A stretch of DNA of 64,000 nt from NCBI RefSeq assembly GCF_921293095.1, contig NC_060254.1:106664917-106728916 (forward strand), given 5' to 3'. The position numbers were made by a program, and so were the translations under genes. Origin of the DNA: Ischnura elegans (lineage: Eukaryota; Arthropoda; Insecta; Odonata; Coenagrionidae). Shown here piece after piece: positions 12,325 through 23,594 of the stretch (its first letter is position 1; each line of letters begins with the position of its first letter). A model generated the notes under the pieces. It was not told where the DNA came from. It made no database searches and saw only the letters and a program-made list of their open reading frames with translations.

Positions 12325-12358
12325 GGCGTATCATCATCTGGCCAGATGATGATACGCC
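12325..12358. repeat. Perfect 34-bp palindrome
   Basis: The 17-base arms starting GGCGTATCATCATCTGG are exact inverted copies meeting at GG|CC with no spacer. First of three foldbacks within 900 bp. Confidence 0.9.
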
Positions 12359-12485
12359 GTATCGAAACCGGTCGCAAATATATATTTATATTTTATTTTG
12401 TGGAGCAGCAAAGTCTTTTTTTCTTACCCTTTGTGTATCATCAACCCACTGTCATATCTACACTCTGACCTACTCTCAACTCTCA

Positions 12486-12530
12486 ACTTGAGCACTGAAG
12501 GTCTTTTTAAAAGACCTTCAGTGCTCAAGT
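12486..12530. repeat. Perfect 45-bp palindrome
   Basis: Arms begin ACTTGAGCACTGAAGGTC and are exact inverted copies about a single central base inside a T/A run. Downstream, 12540-12575 (CTCGCTACACATCC, ACTTGGCCG) resembles 13213-13250 after the large foldback, so both palindromes may belong to one repeat family. Confidence 0.9.
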
Positions 12531-13026
12531 GTACCACTCGCTACACATCCAGCTCACTTGGCCGATATGTAGATGCAGATGAATACAACGTCACACACTC
12601 TCTAATTCACTTTCTGGGAAAATCTCTGCTCGGCTGTTGATGTCAGCAGCAATGCCCCTCTTCCTCAATGTTGTAATTTATTTCGGAAAGATCGTGAATT
12701 TCTTATGTCAACCAACTGCCAGTAACTAAAATGGCTTCTGTTTTAAGGGTAATGTTGTGAAAGCCGTCCGCTTTATTTTTAATACTGCGATAATCTGTCA
12801 AAACTTGAAAATCATCATAATATTTTCTATATGATTTTTCTGATCCTTCGTAGCTATCATTAGCCAGGTTCTTCTGACATTTAAACTCTGTATCGATATT
12901 ATTAAAATTCCTAGGAACTTTAGTGTTCGTTAGGCCCATGCTAGACTTAGAATCTGGCCCACTCTCTATTCTAAAAAAAAACCCACAGTGAAGTTGATGC
13001 GTAGTTTTCCGCGGCGTTGTCTAGAT

Positions 13027-13194
13027 GATGTCTCCATGTTTCTGGGTTTCACCGCGTGGATTTTTTTTTGTGACGACAGTTTCTCTGGTATTCCAACCGG
13101 CGTCTTCAGGTCGACCTCAGGCCGGATGGAATACCGGAGAAACTGTCGTCACAAAGAAAATGCACGCGGTGAAACCCAGAAACATGGAGACATC
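13027..13194. repeat. Foldback element, about 168 bp with ~75-bp arms
   Basis: The left arm (from GATGTCTCCATGTTTCTGGG) and right arm (ending CCCAGAAACATGGAGACATC) pair almost fully, leaving a loop of roughly 15-20 bases around 13110. Transcribed, it would form a long, near-perfect hairpin. It could be a snap-back MITE or a source of small RNA; the sequence does not decide. Confidence 0.88.
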
Positions 13195-13407
13195 AAAAAC
13201 CTGCAGTGCTGAAGAATTGTACTCGCTACACACTTGGCTGACTCGGCCGTAAAATGGACATCCGGACGATCCTACGGGTACATGTACCCCTGCCAAACAC
13301 CCTGGAGGTGGCTCGCAGGGTATTTTGTAGACGTAGATACACGACTGGATTGTTGGCCGCAGATCACCCGTGGAGGGTTCGATATCCTCGAAGACTCGAC
13401 GTAGCCT

Positions 13408-13735
13408 CTGATTTATGCATCAAGAAGGAATAGGAGTGGGTCTATGACACTACCCTGAGGGACGCCAGAAGTGACTTTAACCTACATCTACATCTATCTA
13501 CATAATACCCAGCGAGCCACCTATAGGGTGTTTGGCAGGGGGTGATCAATCACCAGCATGCAGTATGCAATTGGACTCCCACATGCACACCAAACAGTCC
13601 AAAAAACGTCCCGTATACTAACAAATTATACTACTATATGCTGTTAGAAATAATAATAGAATTGAGAAACATGCATTAAGATTTACATAGGTTAGTAGGC
13701 TACACCCTCGAGGTGGTTCACAGGGTATTAAGTAG
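13408..13735 (-). mobile_element. LINE fragment: reverse-transcriptase motif and 3' tail
   Basis: Read on the minus strand, 13483-13415 gives VTSGVPQGSVIDPLLFLL, the conserved LINE reverse-transcriptase core (usually SGVPQGSVLGPLLF). Bases 13487-13735 are the inverted copy of a LINE 3' region that recurs at 33005-33213 and 22205-22325 and ends in a GATGTA-type short repeat. These pieces are rearranged against each other. The clade is probably CR1/Jockey-like, by inference only. Confidence 0.7.
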
Positions 13736-13736
13736 A

Positions 13737-13985
13737 TGTAGAACGTCCAAATTTCCTGAAAGAAATTTCATTGCAGGTGGGGATTTCAATGTAACTTCTA
13801 TAGAGATTGGGAGACATATAGCCGGTGGGAGAGGTAAAGTGATTTACGAGGCATTACTGCACGCTTTTTTATAAAATGCATTGCTTCAGTTAGCGCCCGT
13901 ACCTTAGAAAGGGGATAATATTCTCGACTTTTCGACTAGTACACCACGTCGAATAATAAATGTGAGTACCGTGAGCGCTTGGTCA
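13737..13985 (+). mobile_element. LINE fragment: APE endonuclease piece
   Basis: The plus strand reads ERNFIAGGDFNVTSIEIG, the GGDFN catalytic motif of the apurinic-like endonuclease that starts LINE ORF2. A following segment, LLQLAPVP and GDNILDF, matches the later conserved part. Stops interrupt it, so it is dead. The orientation is opposite to the adjacent RT piece. Confidence 0.72.
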
Positions 13986-13990
13986 GCATG

Positions 13991-14036
13991 CAGCTAAGTT
14001 TTATTTGCGGTCCAATGTCGAGGCTGAGTCGACAGG
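13991..14036 (+). repeat. Short dispersed repeat, copy 1
   Basis: A block of about 45 bp containing TTTTATTTGCGGTCC followed by GTCGAGGC and CGACAGGC also occurs at 33314-33362. Nature unknown. Confidence 0.6.
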
Positions 14037-14328
14037 CAAAGTGATCCGGCCATCAGATCCAACGGCAAGGTTATCTCGACATCACAAGGCGCTGCGACTA
14101 TACATGGGCTCAAGGGATTATACATTATTTCAATATATATCATACATCGAAAATTTACCAAGAAAAAAAACTCTTCGATAGAATATGCATAGTATTAAAG
14201 CCATTGGATTTTTTTTCTTTAAACAATAAAACAAGGGCAACAATCAATCATGTCAATTTTTTCCTGAAAATTATTTTGAAAAAAATACTATAATAAGAGA
14301 AATGGACCGGAAAACAGGGAAGACAAAA

Positions 14329-14618
14329 GAATTCTCGAAGGTTCTGGAAACAGCCAACCGTTACGTCGTCCGACGGGCGAGGGGAAGGGGGGGAGAGATA
14401 GTGGTATTTCACCCTCCACAACAACAACCCCAACCATTCAAGTGACTGACTCACGACGGGACCCGAAGTTCTAGTCGTCACTAGAACCGCATCAATGAAA
14501 GCGCAGAAACCTTTCCCGTACGCTCTCGACTTTTCGGGACGACGCAATCGGCGCGATAATGGCTTCAGAGACATCTGCCGCTCAACGGTGGAACTACATC
14601 CGCTAAGCATATATAAAG
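14329..14618 (+). promoter_or_regulatory. Heat-shock promoter of gene B
   Basis: The TATA box TATATAAAG is at 14610-14618. A four-unit HSE, TTC-TC-GAA-GG-TTC-TG-GAA, lies at 14332-14349, about 260 bp upstream. Nearer, a palindrome TTCTAGT/ACTAGAA (14469-14486) has HSE pentamer spacing with two degenerate units, and GAC-TT-TTC-GG-GAC (14528-14540) is a weaker site. The block is duplicated upstream of gene C; sequence similarity between the units starts at about 14316. Confidence 0.8.
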
Positions 14619-14639
14619 ATACTCCGTCCCGCTCTACAG

Positions 14640-14772
14640 CATGCAGATTGAATCTGTGTTTCCGAGAGCAAGTTGGGCCAACCCAGCGAATTGAGCTATT
14701 CTCCAGACGACCGGTGCACGGGGTTTTCTTCCTTGAATATTTGCCAAGGCTTTCATACATCTTGGAGTGAAT
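14640..14772 (+). other. Non-coding first exon (5' UTR) of gene B
   Basis: Ends GAGTGAAT before the donor GTAAGTAC at 14773. The intron (14773-15782, 1010 nt) ends CTCCTTTCAG directly before the ATG. It is longer than its gene C counterpart (739 nt), chiefly because it holds a 253-bp hAT MITE. The start is inferred from the TATA box. Confidence 0.7.
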
Positions 14773-15326
14773 GTAAGTACACTTCACATCAAACCTCATT
14801 ATTATCATGGCTTAGCCCAATCTCCAACTCAACCCGCCTCAGTAACAAATGACTCGCACTCTCATTGCGTTCAGCATAGCTATTGTTTGTATCACCAATA
14901 GCGACCCAGATTGTGCTCGCATTACTATTGAATTTTGAGGAAATTTATCATTCATTACTTGAGGATACTTCAAATTTTACATGCCTGAAGTCCTTTCACG
15001 GAGTTCCACCAGCAACAACCGGAGTCCACCTGATTACAGATAATACTCTACATAGCATTAATCCTATTAGAGAGTAGTGTGCAGAACTACTATTCAGAGA
15101 ACTCTGTTTAAACCGAGTCTTGACTCCATCTATGCTTTATGTTGTGAAATAAGCGCAATGCTCTATCGTGCCTTAAATTTAATTCTGGGAGTGAATTAGA
15201 ATTTTTGACTGTCATACCCGACCTTAAAATTGCTGCTCTATTGCAGCGGATAACGACTCTGTTCCCATGTTCAACTGTTTTCAACATGTATTATCTAATG
15301 ACTACATACGCTATGCCTTTTATACC

Positions 15327-15579
15327 TAGTGGCGGATACAGATTGAGTCGCGCCCCCCTCCCCCTTGCGGGGCCTCCCGTATTGTCAAACATTGCAGAAC
15401 CCTAAATTATAACTTTATTATATCATAAGATGTTATTGTCTTGTAAGTGAGTGTAATACATTTAATTTAAAATTTTCTTAAACTTGCATGTGACTTGAGT
15501 ATTTTTAATAAGGTTAGATATAAAGGTAACTCGTGATATCTTTTACACCCCACTGTAGTTTTTTCTGTATCCGCCACTA
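15327..15579. mobile_element. hAT MITE (253 bp) in the 5' UTR intron of gene B
   Basis: The terminal inverted repeats are TAGTGGCGGATACAGA and TCTGTATCCGCCACTA, exact over 16 bp. Flanking 8-mers are TTTATACC (15319-15326) and TGTATGCC (15580-15587). The empty site in gene C (about 24566-24573) reads TGTATGCC once, so this is an 8-bp duplication whose left copy has changed. The insertion therefore postdates the B/C duplication. A related copy is at 38502-38764, and an internal fragment at 48237-48356. Confidence 0.9.
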
Positions 15580-15782
15580 TGTATGCCTTCTTATTTGGAG
15601 GCATGTTCCATCTTTCAACTCCTCCACAAGCAGATTGCCAAGTTTTTGCCTCGGCTTTTGTATAATAATTTAACCATAGTGAAGGCTAATACTCTTGTGT
15701 ATAGTGACATGCGATTACGTGTTCATCGCTTCGGCTGATGAGGCACAGAGACTGATTTTCTCTGACGCACGTCTCCTTTCAG

Positions 15783-17123
15783 ATGTCTAGGTACGCAATG
15801 GCTCTCCGTCCATTCTTCGCCCGTCATCCATGGACCACGTCCAGGGGTCCCTTGCAGATTTTCGACCAGAATTTCGGGCTCGGCATGGACATGGACGATC
15901 TCTTCCAGCCAATCCTCCCCTTCCCCACCCTCTACTACGACCGCCCGTGGCGCCATCTCGCGGGCGCCGACAGCGGCACCTCAAGCGTGGGCATGGACAA
16001 GGATGGCTTCAAGATCATGATGGACGTGCAGCACTTTAAGCCGGAGGAGATCACGGTGAAGCAGGTGGAGGATTGCGTGGTGGTTGAGGGGAAGCACGAG
16101 GAGACGGAGGACGAGCATGGCTTCGTCTCCAGACACTTCGTGAGGCGATATGCGCTCCCTCAAGGCGTCGATCACCAAGCACTCAACTCCACCCTCAGCT
16201 CCGACGGCGTCCTCACCATCACAGCACCAAAGGTGGGTACACCACACGAGAAACAATGATTAGCCGTGATCCAGATGACGTTAAAAAAGTTATTCGAACA
16301 ACATTCTCGTGAAATCAATACGTTCAGGCGTTCCTTAGTTGGCTTGGGTATTGCTTATTGATGAAATAAATTAGATGTTTTCTACTGTTATTTTTTGGTG
16401 GTTAACACTGTGCCCACGATTACAGGCACGAAAGTAAGAGTATGTAATTAGGAGAAATAGCACGAAGGAATCTACGAATTCTAAAAGTGCAGTCCATGTC
16501 TTCCTTTAATTTGTAAATCAATTGAGAATCCGGAGACCACTACCAGGCGATAAATAAATATCTCATTTTGTCACTTATAATTTTAATGAACTTTGATGTT
16601 ACTGTTCCCTAAAGTAATGGCACATGTATTAATTAGTCCCAACTACTATTCATGACGACTCATTAGTGGGTGTCAGATTGTAAAATAAATTTCGAATCAT
16701 GGGACCACTATTTATACAGCGATTAATTAAAAATCCAATTAACTACATCTTTCATTTCTCCTGTAAATTTTAACCTAATATTTGACAGATCTTCTTAATG
16801 GAAATTTTTTATTAATCTTCACCCATACCATTTTTTATTGTCTTATCGTATTAAACCTCTCAAATTTAGCTCTCTCAGGAAATTTGCTTTCGCAATTTTT
16901 TTGAAACTGTTGTGCACTATTAAACGAATTCATAAAGCAATGAGATAAATTTTATTTATCATGAGTCTCCACTTTATAAAATTTCCGAAATGCTAATTGA
17001 GCGTGTTTAATATTTTCATTTCAGGTGGAAAAGATGGATGAGGGAAATACGCGGACGATTCCAATTGAGCAAACGGGGAATCCAGCCATCAAAGATGCTG
17101 CCAGCAAGAAGAGCAACAAGTGA
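15783..17123 (+). CDS. sHSP gene B (alpha-crystallin family, l(2)efl-like), two coding exons
   Basis: Small heat-shock protein of 182 aa, predicted cytosolic holdase. Exon 1 is 15783-16232 (150 aa); the intron is 16233-17024 (GTGGGT...TTTCAG, phase 0); exon 2 is 17025-17123 (32 aa plus stop). The N-terminal region (1-70) is rich in Phe/Trp/Pro (RPFF, HPW, RPWRH). The ACD covers about 71-150: MDKDGFKI, HFKPEEITVK (84-93), GFVSRHFVRRY (113-123) with the structural Arg, then STLSSDGVLTITAPK. The C-terminal I/V-x-I motif is IPI (162-164). The tail is Lys/Ser-rich (KKSNK). Exon 1 encodes the same protein as gene C except at two sites (Ala124/Thr, Thr145/Ile). ATG is chosen because it abuts the acceptor and aligns in every paralogue. 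Confidence 0.96.
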
Positions 17124-17592
17124 AGAAGGCCTCATTAGTCATCGCTTTCTCTTAAAACTACCTCCTTAACATTCTTAAGACTCAAGATAGATGTTCTCTG
17201 TGAAGTACAAATACTTTTTTCAGACTATTTTTTGTACCATCAGTTTCATACGTGTATTTACCGCGTCTGTTATAATGCATTTAGAAGCCGTGTGAGGCCT
17301 TTACGATCATTCAAATCGTGTATTAGGAACATTAAATTTTGTTTTATTTTGTTTGTACATTATTTGTATTTCAGTTCCTAGCAAAAAGTAATTTGCGCAA
17401 AAACCTTTTGTTAATGTATTGCCATAGAGAAGTTAACGAGTGTAGTTCATTAATGGTAGTTCATTAATGGTAGTGAAAAATCTCGTTATAAGACTGATTA
17501 TTTTTAGATTATAGGTGCTCAAATGGCAGTAATGTGATTTTGAGAATTTTCATTCAATTTCAATGAATTTTATCTTGGTGTATGAATGTTCA

Positions 17593-17598
17593 AATAAA
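17593..17598 (+). terminator. Poly(A) signal of gene B
   Basis: AATAAA about 470 nt after the stop, in a 3' UTR conserved with gene C (26595-26600), where the hexamer is also kept. Confidence 0.6.
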
Positions 17599-17694
17599 AA
17601 AATCCTGTGTTTTAAATGTCTTTTTTTAATTATTCACCATCAGTTGTGGGTACCAGTAATTAAACTGGCATATGTTCAGAGTTACTAAGGGAGT

Positions 17695-17830
17695 ACTTGT
17701 ACCAGATGATGGCTCAGTGAGCCGAAACGCGTTGTACGCATTAAAAATTCTTGTGGAAAAGTGCTACGACCTTTCATTTACTTAAATATGTCTAACTTCC
17801 ACCAATTGAAGCCTGAATCTGTTGAACTTA
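17695..17830. mobile_element. Short retroposed insertion with 13-bp target duplication (Penelope-like?)
   Basis: A 136-bp stretch is flanked by TTACTAAGGGAGT on both sides (17682-17694 and 17831-17843). The gene C counterpart has this 13-mer once and no insert, so it arrived after the B/C split. The long target duplication suits target-primed reverse transcription. Inside is GATGATGGCTCAGTGAGCC then GAAACGCGTTG, a pattern like that near the ends of Penelope-type elements; that assignment is tentative. Confidence 0.65.
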
Positions 17831-17843
17831 TTACTAAGGGAGT

Positions 17844-19285
17844 TTTACAACCAACAATCTTACGGTAATTGCGCCGCGCAGCAAAGTGACGAGATTGTCA
17901 AGTGATATATTATGGCTCCGTGGCAACGCCTACTTAATTTTCTGTAAACAAGGCATCACACGGAACATCGAAGTGCACCGTGGAATCGACGACACGTTAC
18001 TTCAATCGCACCATTAATTGTGACATGCATTTTATAAGACTTTCGATTCTTTGTCTCATTCATACACACAGCAACATGCCTAGCCCCTCGTTAATTTTGT
18101 GATGAATTTGAGCTTTTCCAAATGGGGAACATGCATGAAGTTTGTTCATCATGCCAGTAAGTCTCATTGAATTGACAATTTGCTCACGAGTCCAAATATA
18201 TAAGTCAATACACTCCTAGCCCTCCACAAGCGTCATTAAATGATTATTAAAAGTGCTCGAATATCGCTTGACGTCTCGTGATCAGAAACGCCTTCTGACG
18301 TCATCGCACGGTACCCCATTCTCTTTGCTAAGATAGTAGAACGGTAGAGCCTTGATTTGAAACGTATCGAAGTAAAAATCATCAACGAGCTATGTAGAAG
18401 TTCTTCAAAGGACAAATTGACTTAAGAGGGATTAAAAATGCACAATACGACAGTTTACTTTAGGTCGACTCCTTTATGGCGGCTGATTTTCTGAAAAATA
18501 GTGAATGCTTCCAGATCTCACCTAACAATCCCCTTCATTTTTTTCAATAGCGCCTTGGCGACCCAACATATTTACAATCTATAATTTGACGTTGAATCAG
18601 CAATTATTTTCGCCAAATTTGCGTTTGAGCACCTGTATATACCGATTTTTTTATCCACTTCCTCAGTCTGTCAACACTGGATACCGTGCCGTGACGTCAA
18701 GCTCCGATGACGACGTTTTTTAAAGCAGCCGATGAAGATTAATTTTCAAAGACTCATAACTCAGCTAAAAAACATTGTTCATCCGCGAAAATTTCGGCGA
18801 GTATATTTGAGGTATGGGGGTTCTTATTCTAGAACTTTGAAAAAATTGTTCATATTCCCCATTAGTGACCAATTAACATAATTTTAAGTTGCTGCAATCC
18901 AAAAAACGCTGCATTTGTAATTTCAAATACCTAGTTTCGCCAAGTTAATTCGTTGCGTACATAAGCATTACGAATGACGTGGACCATCGCCTCTTCTGCT
19001 CATATATCAACCGGACCGCATTTTCGTAGTGTTTTTTTTCTGGTCTTTTTTGGCGTGATGACGACTCCCCGCCTCCTGACGAATGAATCCATTCGTGCGC
19101 AACGTAGATCTCAAGTGATGTTGGATGTGAGTTGTGGCCTCTTCCATGAATGAAGCGGCTGCCCCTTCCTCCACCTGATTGGCAGTAGAAGGGGCAGCCC
19201 CAGAGTGCAAATGACCTTGATGTGGTGTAGACGGACTGTGGGGTAGGTTGGGGTAGGTCTGGGTCCACAGATATATACAATAGAT
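17844..19285 (-). repeat. Dispersed repeat R1, copy b, with a nested MITE
   Basis: Inverted relative to copy a. Its parts 17844-18120 and 18866-19285 match 11850-11580 and 11590-11210. A 742-bp element (18122-18863) separates them. It forms the 3' flank of gene B, as copy c does for gene C, so R1 was beside the ancestral gene before duplication. Confidence 0.75.
18122..18863. mobile_element. TIR element (MITE), 742 bp, nested in repeat R1
   Basis: Ends AATGGGGAACATG and CATATTCCCCATT are inverted copies with one mismatch. Copies a and c of R1 are uninterrupted at this point, which marks the insertion clearly. No coding capacity seen. The target duplication is unclear, so the superfamily is open. 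Confidence 0.75.
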
Positions 19286-19299
19286 TGGTAATGGGAGTG

Positions 19300-20727
19300 G
19301 GGGGGGGGTGAAGCCATGCCTTTCTGCTGGCGGCCATGTTGCTTTCACCGACCTATGCGTTTGCGTAAGTAGGGAACTGGAGGAAAATTACATTGTGAAA
19401 GATAATGGCGCATTGATTAAGGCTATGAACTATAGAAAACGTTGTCATTTTCGTTTAAGATGTATCCAATTAAAAAGAAAGGGACCGATCTTGACACTTA
19501 CGTGGTAAATTAACCAATCTTTGAGCGGAACATAACCGTGACGAAGTTATGAAATTGGTAATATAAGCTGAGCTAAGATTAATGCTAATTCGGTTCCTAA
19601 AAAAAATATTGTGTCCCAAATGTAGAAGGGGCGTAGCAGATGGGGAAAATGGTTAACTACGTCGTCTGCTAGTGTAGGAAGGTAGCCTACAATCGTGAAT
19701 ACATGGTATTGTTCACCCTTAGATTTACCAGCGACATTGTCACACTATTCAAACAAAATAATTCGAAAATTCCAAAGGTTTGATGCTTCCACTTACTGTA
19801 TTTTTGTTGTCAAAGAGTTGTTGCTCAGTTAGAGTTGTCAATTAGACGAAGAACGTAGAAGCAATGCTACCTAACCTTTCACTGCCATAAGTAATCGGGC
19901 CAAAAATATTACGTAATTAAATTTGATTCAACCTATTTAAACCCATTATGATCTAACTTTCTGAGCAAGGCATGCTGCTTGGTGCTGTAAAATGCTTTTC
20001 TGAGGTCGTAAAGAGTCAATGCGATTGAATTCCTATCCTTAAGCATCAGAAATATAATTTACATTATTTTATATAGGCAGTGTTTTGGATTTCCCCTCAC
20101 GATCACCCAATTGCGAACTTGAAAAGAAGTTATTGGCTTAAAAAAATCAACGATTTGATCCATGATCATCAATAATCAGTTTCATGTTGTTATAATATTC
20201 GAAGGGGAAGCAGACTATAATATAAATCTTACATCATGAGGGGGTACGTTTTTAATTAGAATTTCTATCTTACCGGGATAAGTGATTATAACAGACACCA
20301 TGTTCTATATAGAAGCCACAAAATGATCAAATACCTGATAAGTGCTACATGGAAAGGTTGAATTATAATGAATGTGACCGCGTCATTTCACCGCGAGCAC
20401 ATGCAAACCATTATTTAAGCGATCAGTTTCTCGGAATTTCACTCAATAGATATTAACAAAGTCAAAACTTATGCTTTTGAAAGAAATTCGTTAAGTTTCC
20501 AGATAGAGTTAAAGGTGCATAATACACGCTCTACATATCTAAATAAATAATAATACTACAACGGAAATAAAATTCCGATACAATGTAATAATGCAACAGC
20601 GGAAAGTATATGACATAATGGAAACTGGAGAAAGTCTTTTCTTGGTAAACACAGAAAACACAACTGAAAACATCATGATGATTCCGTCATCAAAACACAG
20701 ACACCGAGACAGAGAATGCACATGTTA
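19300..20727. other. No gene recognised
   Basis: About 1.4 kb of AT-rich DNA after repeat R1 copy b. No domains, terminal repeats or RNA genes recognised. Confidence 0.5.
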
Positions 20728-20731
20728 TTAA

Positions 20732-21171
20732 CCCCTCAACGCCGTCATGCGTACCCAGTACGCTTCCTGACCTACTGTATATAATTTTTTTTCTCCGCCA
20801 GATATTGTATTTTAGATTAAAACAAATTGCTCTATCTTTTGAAGAAATGCTTTCCCTCTCCAATAAAATATTCATAACGACTTTAGGCCTTCAGAAATTT
20901 TTAAAATGATTCGATGAAATTCCGTTTTAAACCAGCACATTGACGACTTCGGTCGAAAAACTCAACGCCTATATTTATTCAAATCGCTTGAAAAATTATT
21001 ATATAGTAGCGCACTACATTATGCAAGTTTACAAAAAATTTTAATGATAATGATCGTATATTATGAACGATATAAATTATTGAATGATAGTATGCCAATA
21101 AGGTGAAGTCTTCTTAATCTCATCCGGCCGCTGGGATGGTATTTAAATAAATGCCCGCCGCGCTTGAGGGG
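20732..21171. mobile_element. piggyBac-like MITE, 440 bp
   Basis: Both ends are flanked by TTAA (20728-20731 and 21172-21175), the piggyBac target. The termini CCCCTCAACGCC and GCGCTTGAGGGG are inverted for the first eight bases, starting with CCC as usual for the superfamily. There is no transposase, so it is non-autonomous. Confidence 0.8.
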
Positions 21172-21175
21172 TTAA

Positions 21176-21754
21176 TTACCGATCATAGAGATATGAAGCT
21201 ACTGCATTTGAAATGATATCGCTTTCAGAAACTCCGGTAAATATCCGCTTCCGTCACACACCTTTAGAATTTGTTTTCGAGAGCAATTTGCATTTCAGCA
21301 AAAATAACGTGTCACAGTTTCATGATGCTATTTCTACAACTATGTGAATTTTGCCAACAATAAATTTAAAAAGGTAGAGCATAACCTGCACTTCACGTGA
21401 TATAAATTTCGTGGCGATACGTACAAAAAAAAGGCTTTGGAAAATATTTTCATGCTCTGTGAGATGGAAGCGGAGACATTACTGAACGCAAACCATGCTT
21501 TCCTTATATCTATTATTTACGCGTGTAGAGACACATTTTCGCCCCCAGGAAAATTTCCCCTCGTAGTATACTTAAATGTGCACCCCCACATAACGCTGTG
21601 GTTCACCATTCTTCTTTTAAAAAGCTCCAAAAGCAGGAAAAGTAGCCTCTCAAATACACGTATGTTAATGGCACATGAGCAACGGTCGGTGAAAGCAAGA
21701 TGGCTAGTTGCGCAAAATTCTTCTGCCGGCCGGCTTCAGCGCCACCGTGAGGAA
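21176..21754. other. No gene recognised
   Basis: Spacer between the piggyBac-like MITE and repeat R1 copy d; nothing recognised. Confidence 0.5.
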
Positions 21755-22065
21755 AACATAGGCACTGTCAATCTATTGTATATATCTGTGTCTGGGTCTG
21801 CCAAGGATGTTGTTGGAGTTCCCAAAACAAGGGGACGGGCAGCGTGTCAGTCACATTAGCCCAAGAATAGCTCGCATCGAAAGCGGCGACGCGATTCTTT
21901 TTTCCTCTCAACGGTACTTTTGGATCGCCAAACCAAGGTCGGATTGGCAGTTTGTGACCTGTGTTGAGAATCGCCTTTTGAAAATGCACTTGGTGGCTTG
22001 CAGTATGTCGCAGGGAGCGAATGTGGCGGTGTAAAAACACCAGCATATATGGCTCACTACACTTT
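21755..22065 (-). repeat. Dispersed repeat R1, copy d (partial)
   Basis: Matches the first part of copy a in inverted orientation (the GGTGTAAAAACACCAGCAT end is shared). Similarity stops at about 22063, near GGCTCACTA, which marks one end of the family. Confidence 0.7.
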
Positions 22066-22204
22066 GGGAATCTCTGCCAGACCGTAGATTGAAAAATAGA
22101 CCAAACCTTTTAGATAAATTCAAGAGCAGAACCGTTTCTAACGAAGTTAACCATAGAAGTTTGCGTCCATAACCAGTTACGGATGCCAACTTTACATTAA
22201 TGTT

Positions 22205-22325
22205 GGGGTTTGCGTAGCATTTTATGTCCGTGTGGTGTGCATGTGGTAATTTTATTGTATGCTGGTGATAGATAACCCCATTCCAAACAACCTATTGGCG
22301 GCTGGTAGGATATTATGTAGATGTA
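22205..22325 (+). mobile_element. LINE 3'-end fragment
   Basis: Shares GTGTGGTGTGCATGTGG and the terminal TATTATGTAGATGTAG with 33083-33213 and, inverted, with 13487-13600. It is a 3'-tail remnant. Confidence 0.65.
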
Positions 22326-23560
22326 GTTAAAAATTTAAACAAAAATATTTACGTGGATTTACAAAGTTTTCTTAAGTTTTCGTTGCATAGATGAAAAATA
22401 TTGGCAAGCAGTGATAGAAAAGTTAAACTGCATTTATTGGAATACGACTAGGGAATCATAAGTTTAGATTCCAAATCTTGAAAGAGCCAGTTGCTTGATA
22501 TGCTTTTTCATAATCTTATGGGCACTGTATCGATTTATGGACTTACTTACCTTTTGCAGTCCATCTGTCCCGCTGAAGCATAGCTATTGTTTCCACCGTC
22601 GGCGCATTCTAAAAGATTTTCTAAAATATATTGTCCTTCAGAAGCGACGCGTTACCATAGCTACTTTTTTTCTCCCAAGAAAAATATGCATTAAAACTAC
22701 TTTTGCCTATTTACACGTTTTGCACTACCTCCTTCGGACGAATTCAATGCTTGTGTCATACCTGCTGATGTGATGTCTCCAGTGATAAATTTCCGCGAAA
22801 TGGGCAAATAATTTTCCTATTACAATTCACCGGGTTCAACGTTGAAAATTTGTTCGTCTTATAGTGAGTCATAATATATCAATGGGCAAAAGTAGGCCAA
22901 TGCCAAGCGCACTGATTTGAATGTGGGGCCATTTAACTTCCATAACCATAGCTGCTCTCTGGTACATTAGCAACGTCTACGTATTATCTGGCCGAATTTA
23001 TGTTTCGTTAGTTTGCATGAAAGCAATGTAATGCTCACTTTCTTTTGATAAAAAGTTAGAAAAGTAATAATTTCACGTGCGTTTCTTGAGGCGAGACAGC
23101 GATAGCACTTGTACCTTCACTTCATAGTTTTATTTCAAACTCACATTATTTCTTTTCATACTCAGATTATATTTCCTGCACATTGTTTAGCGTGACCGAA
23201 TTCCTTAACGGGATCGTTTTTCTTCCCAACAAAAAATTCAATGTCATCCTACGAAGAAAGAGGAACCTTTGTACCATACAATTTAAAAAATATATAACTC
23301 TCAATTGAAACGCGAAAATGAAAATCTACTTCAATTTAATGTTGTTTCTTAATATAACATATTAACATATAACATATATAACATATAAGATATTAACAAA
23401 CAACATGTTCCATGTTCCTTATGCATGGGTGTTTTCACCTAAAAAATAACAAAGATGCATTGCCACGGCGAAAAAAAGTAGCTAGTATATTGTGAGATAG
23501 TGTACGAATGTTCTAAATTTACTTTCCTCCTGTTTCAAGTTTTCGTGGGATATTTGAAGA
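22326..23560. other. No gene recognised; short AT simple repeat at 23341-23400
   Basis: AT-rich spacer before gene C. Bases 23346-23400 are a degenerate ATAACAT repeat. Confidence 0.5.
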
Positions 23561-23594
23561 AATTGTGTTCGAAAAGTGAGGGAAGACAAAAGAA

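Noticed and set aside
14248-14808. 186-codon open frame antisense to gene B's promoter and 5' exon, with a similar 194-codon frame at gene C (23482-24066)
   Set aside because: The shared part follows from the recent duplication; a 5-bp indel near 14360/23620 puts the two in different frames, and no domain is recognisable. It overlaps HSEs, TATA box and 5' exon.
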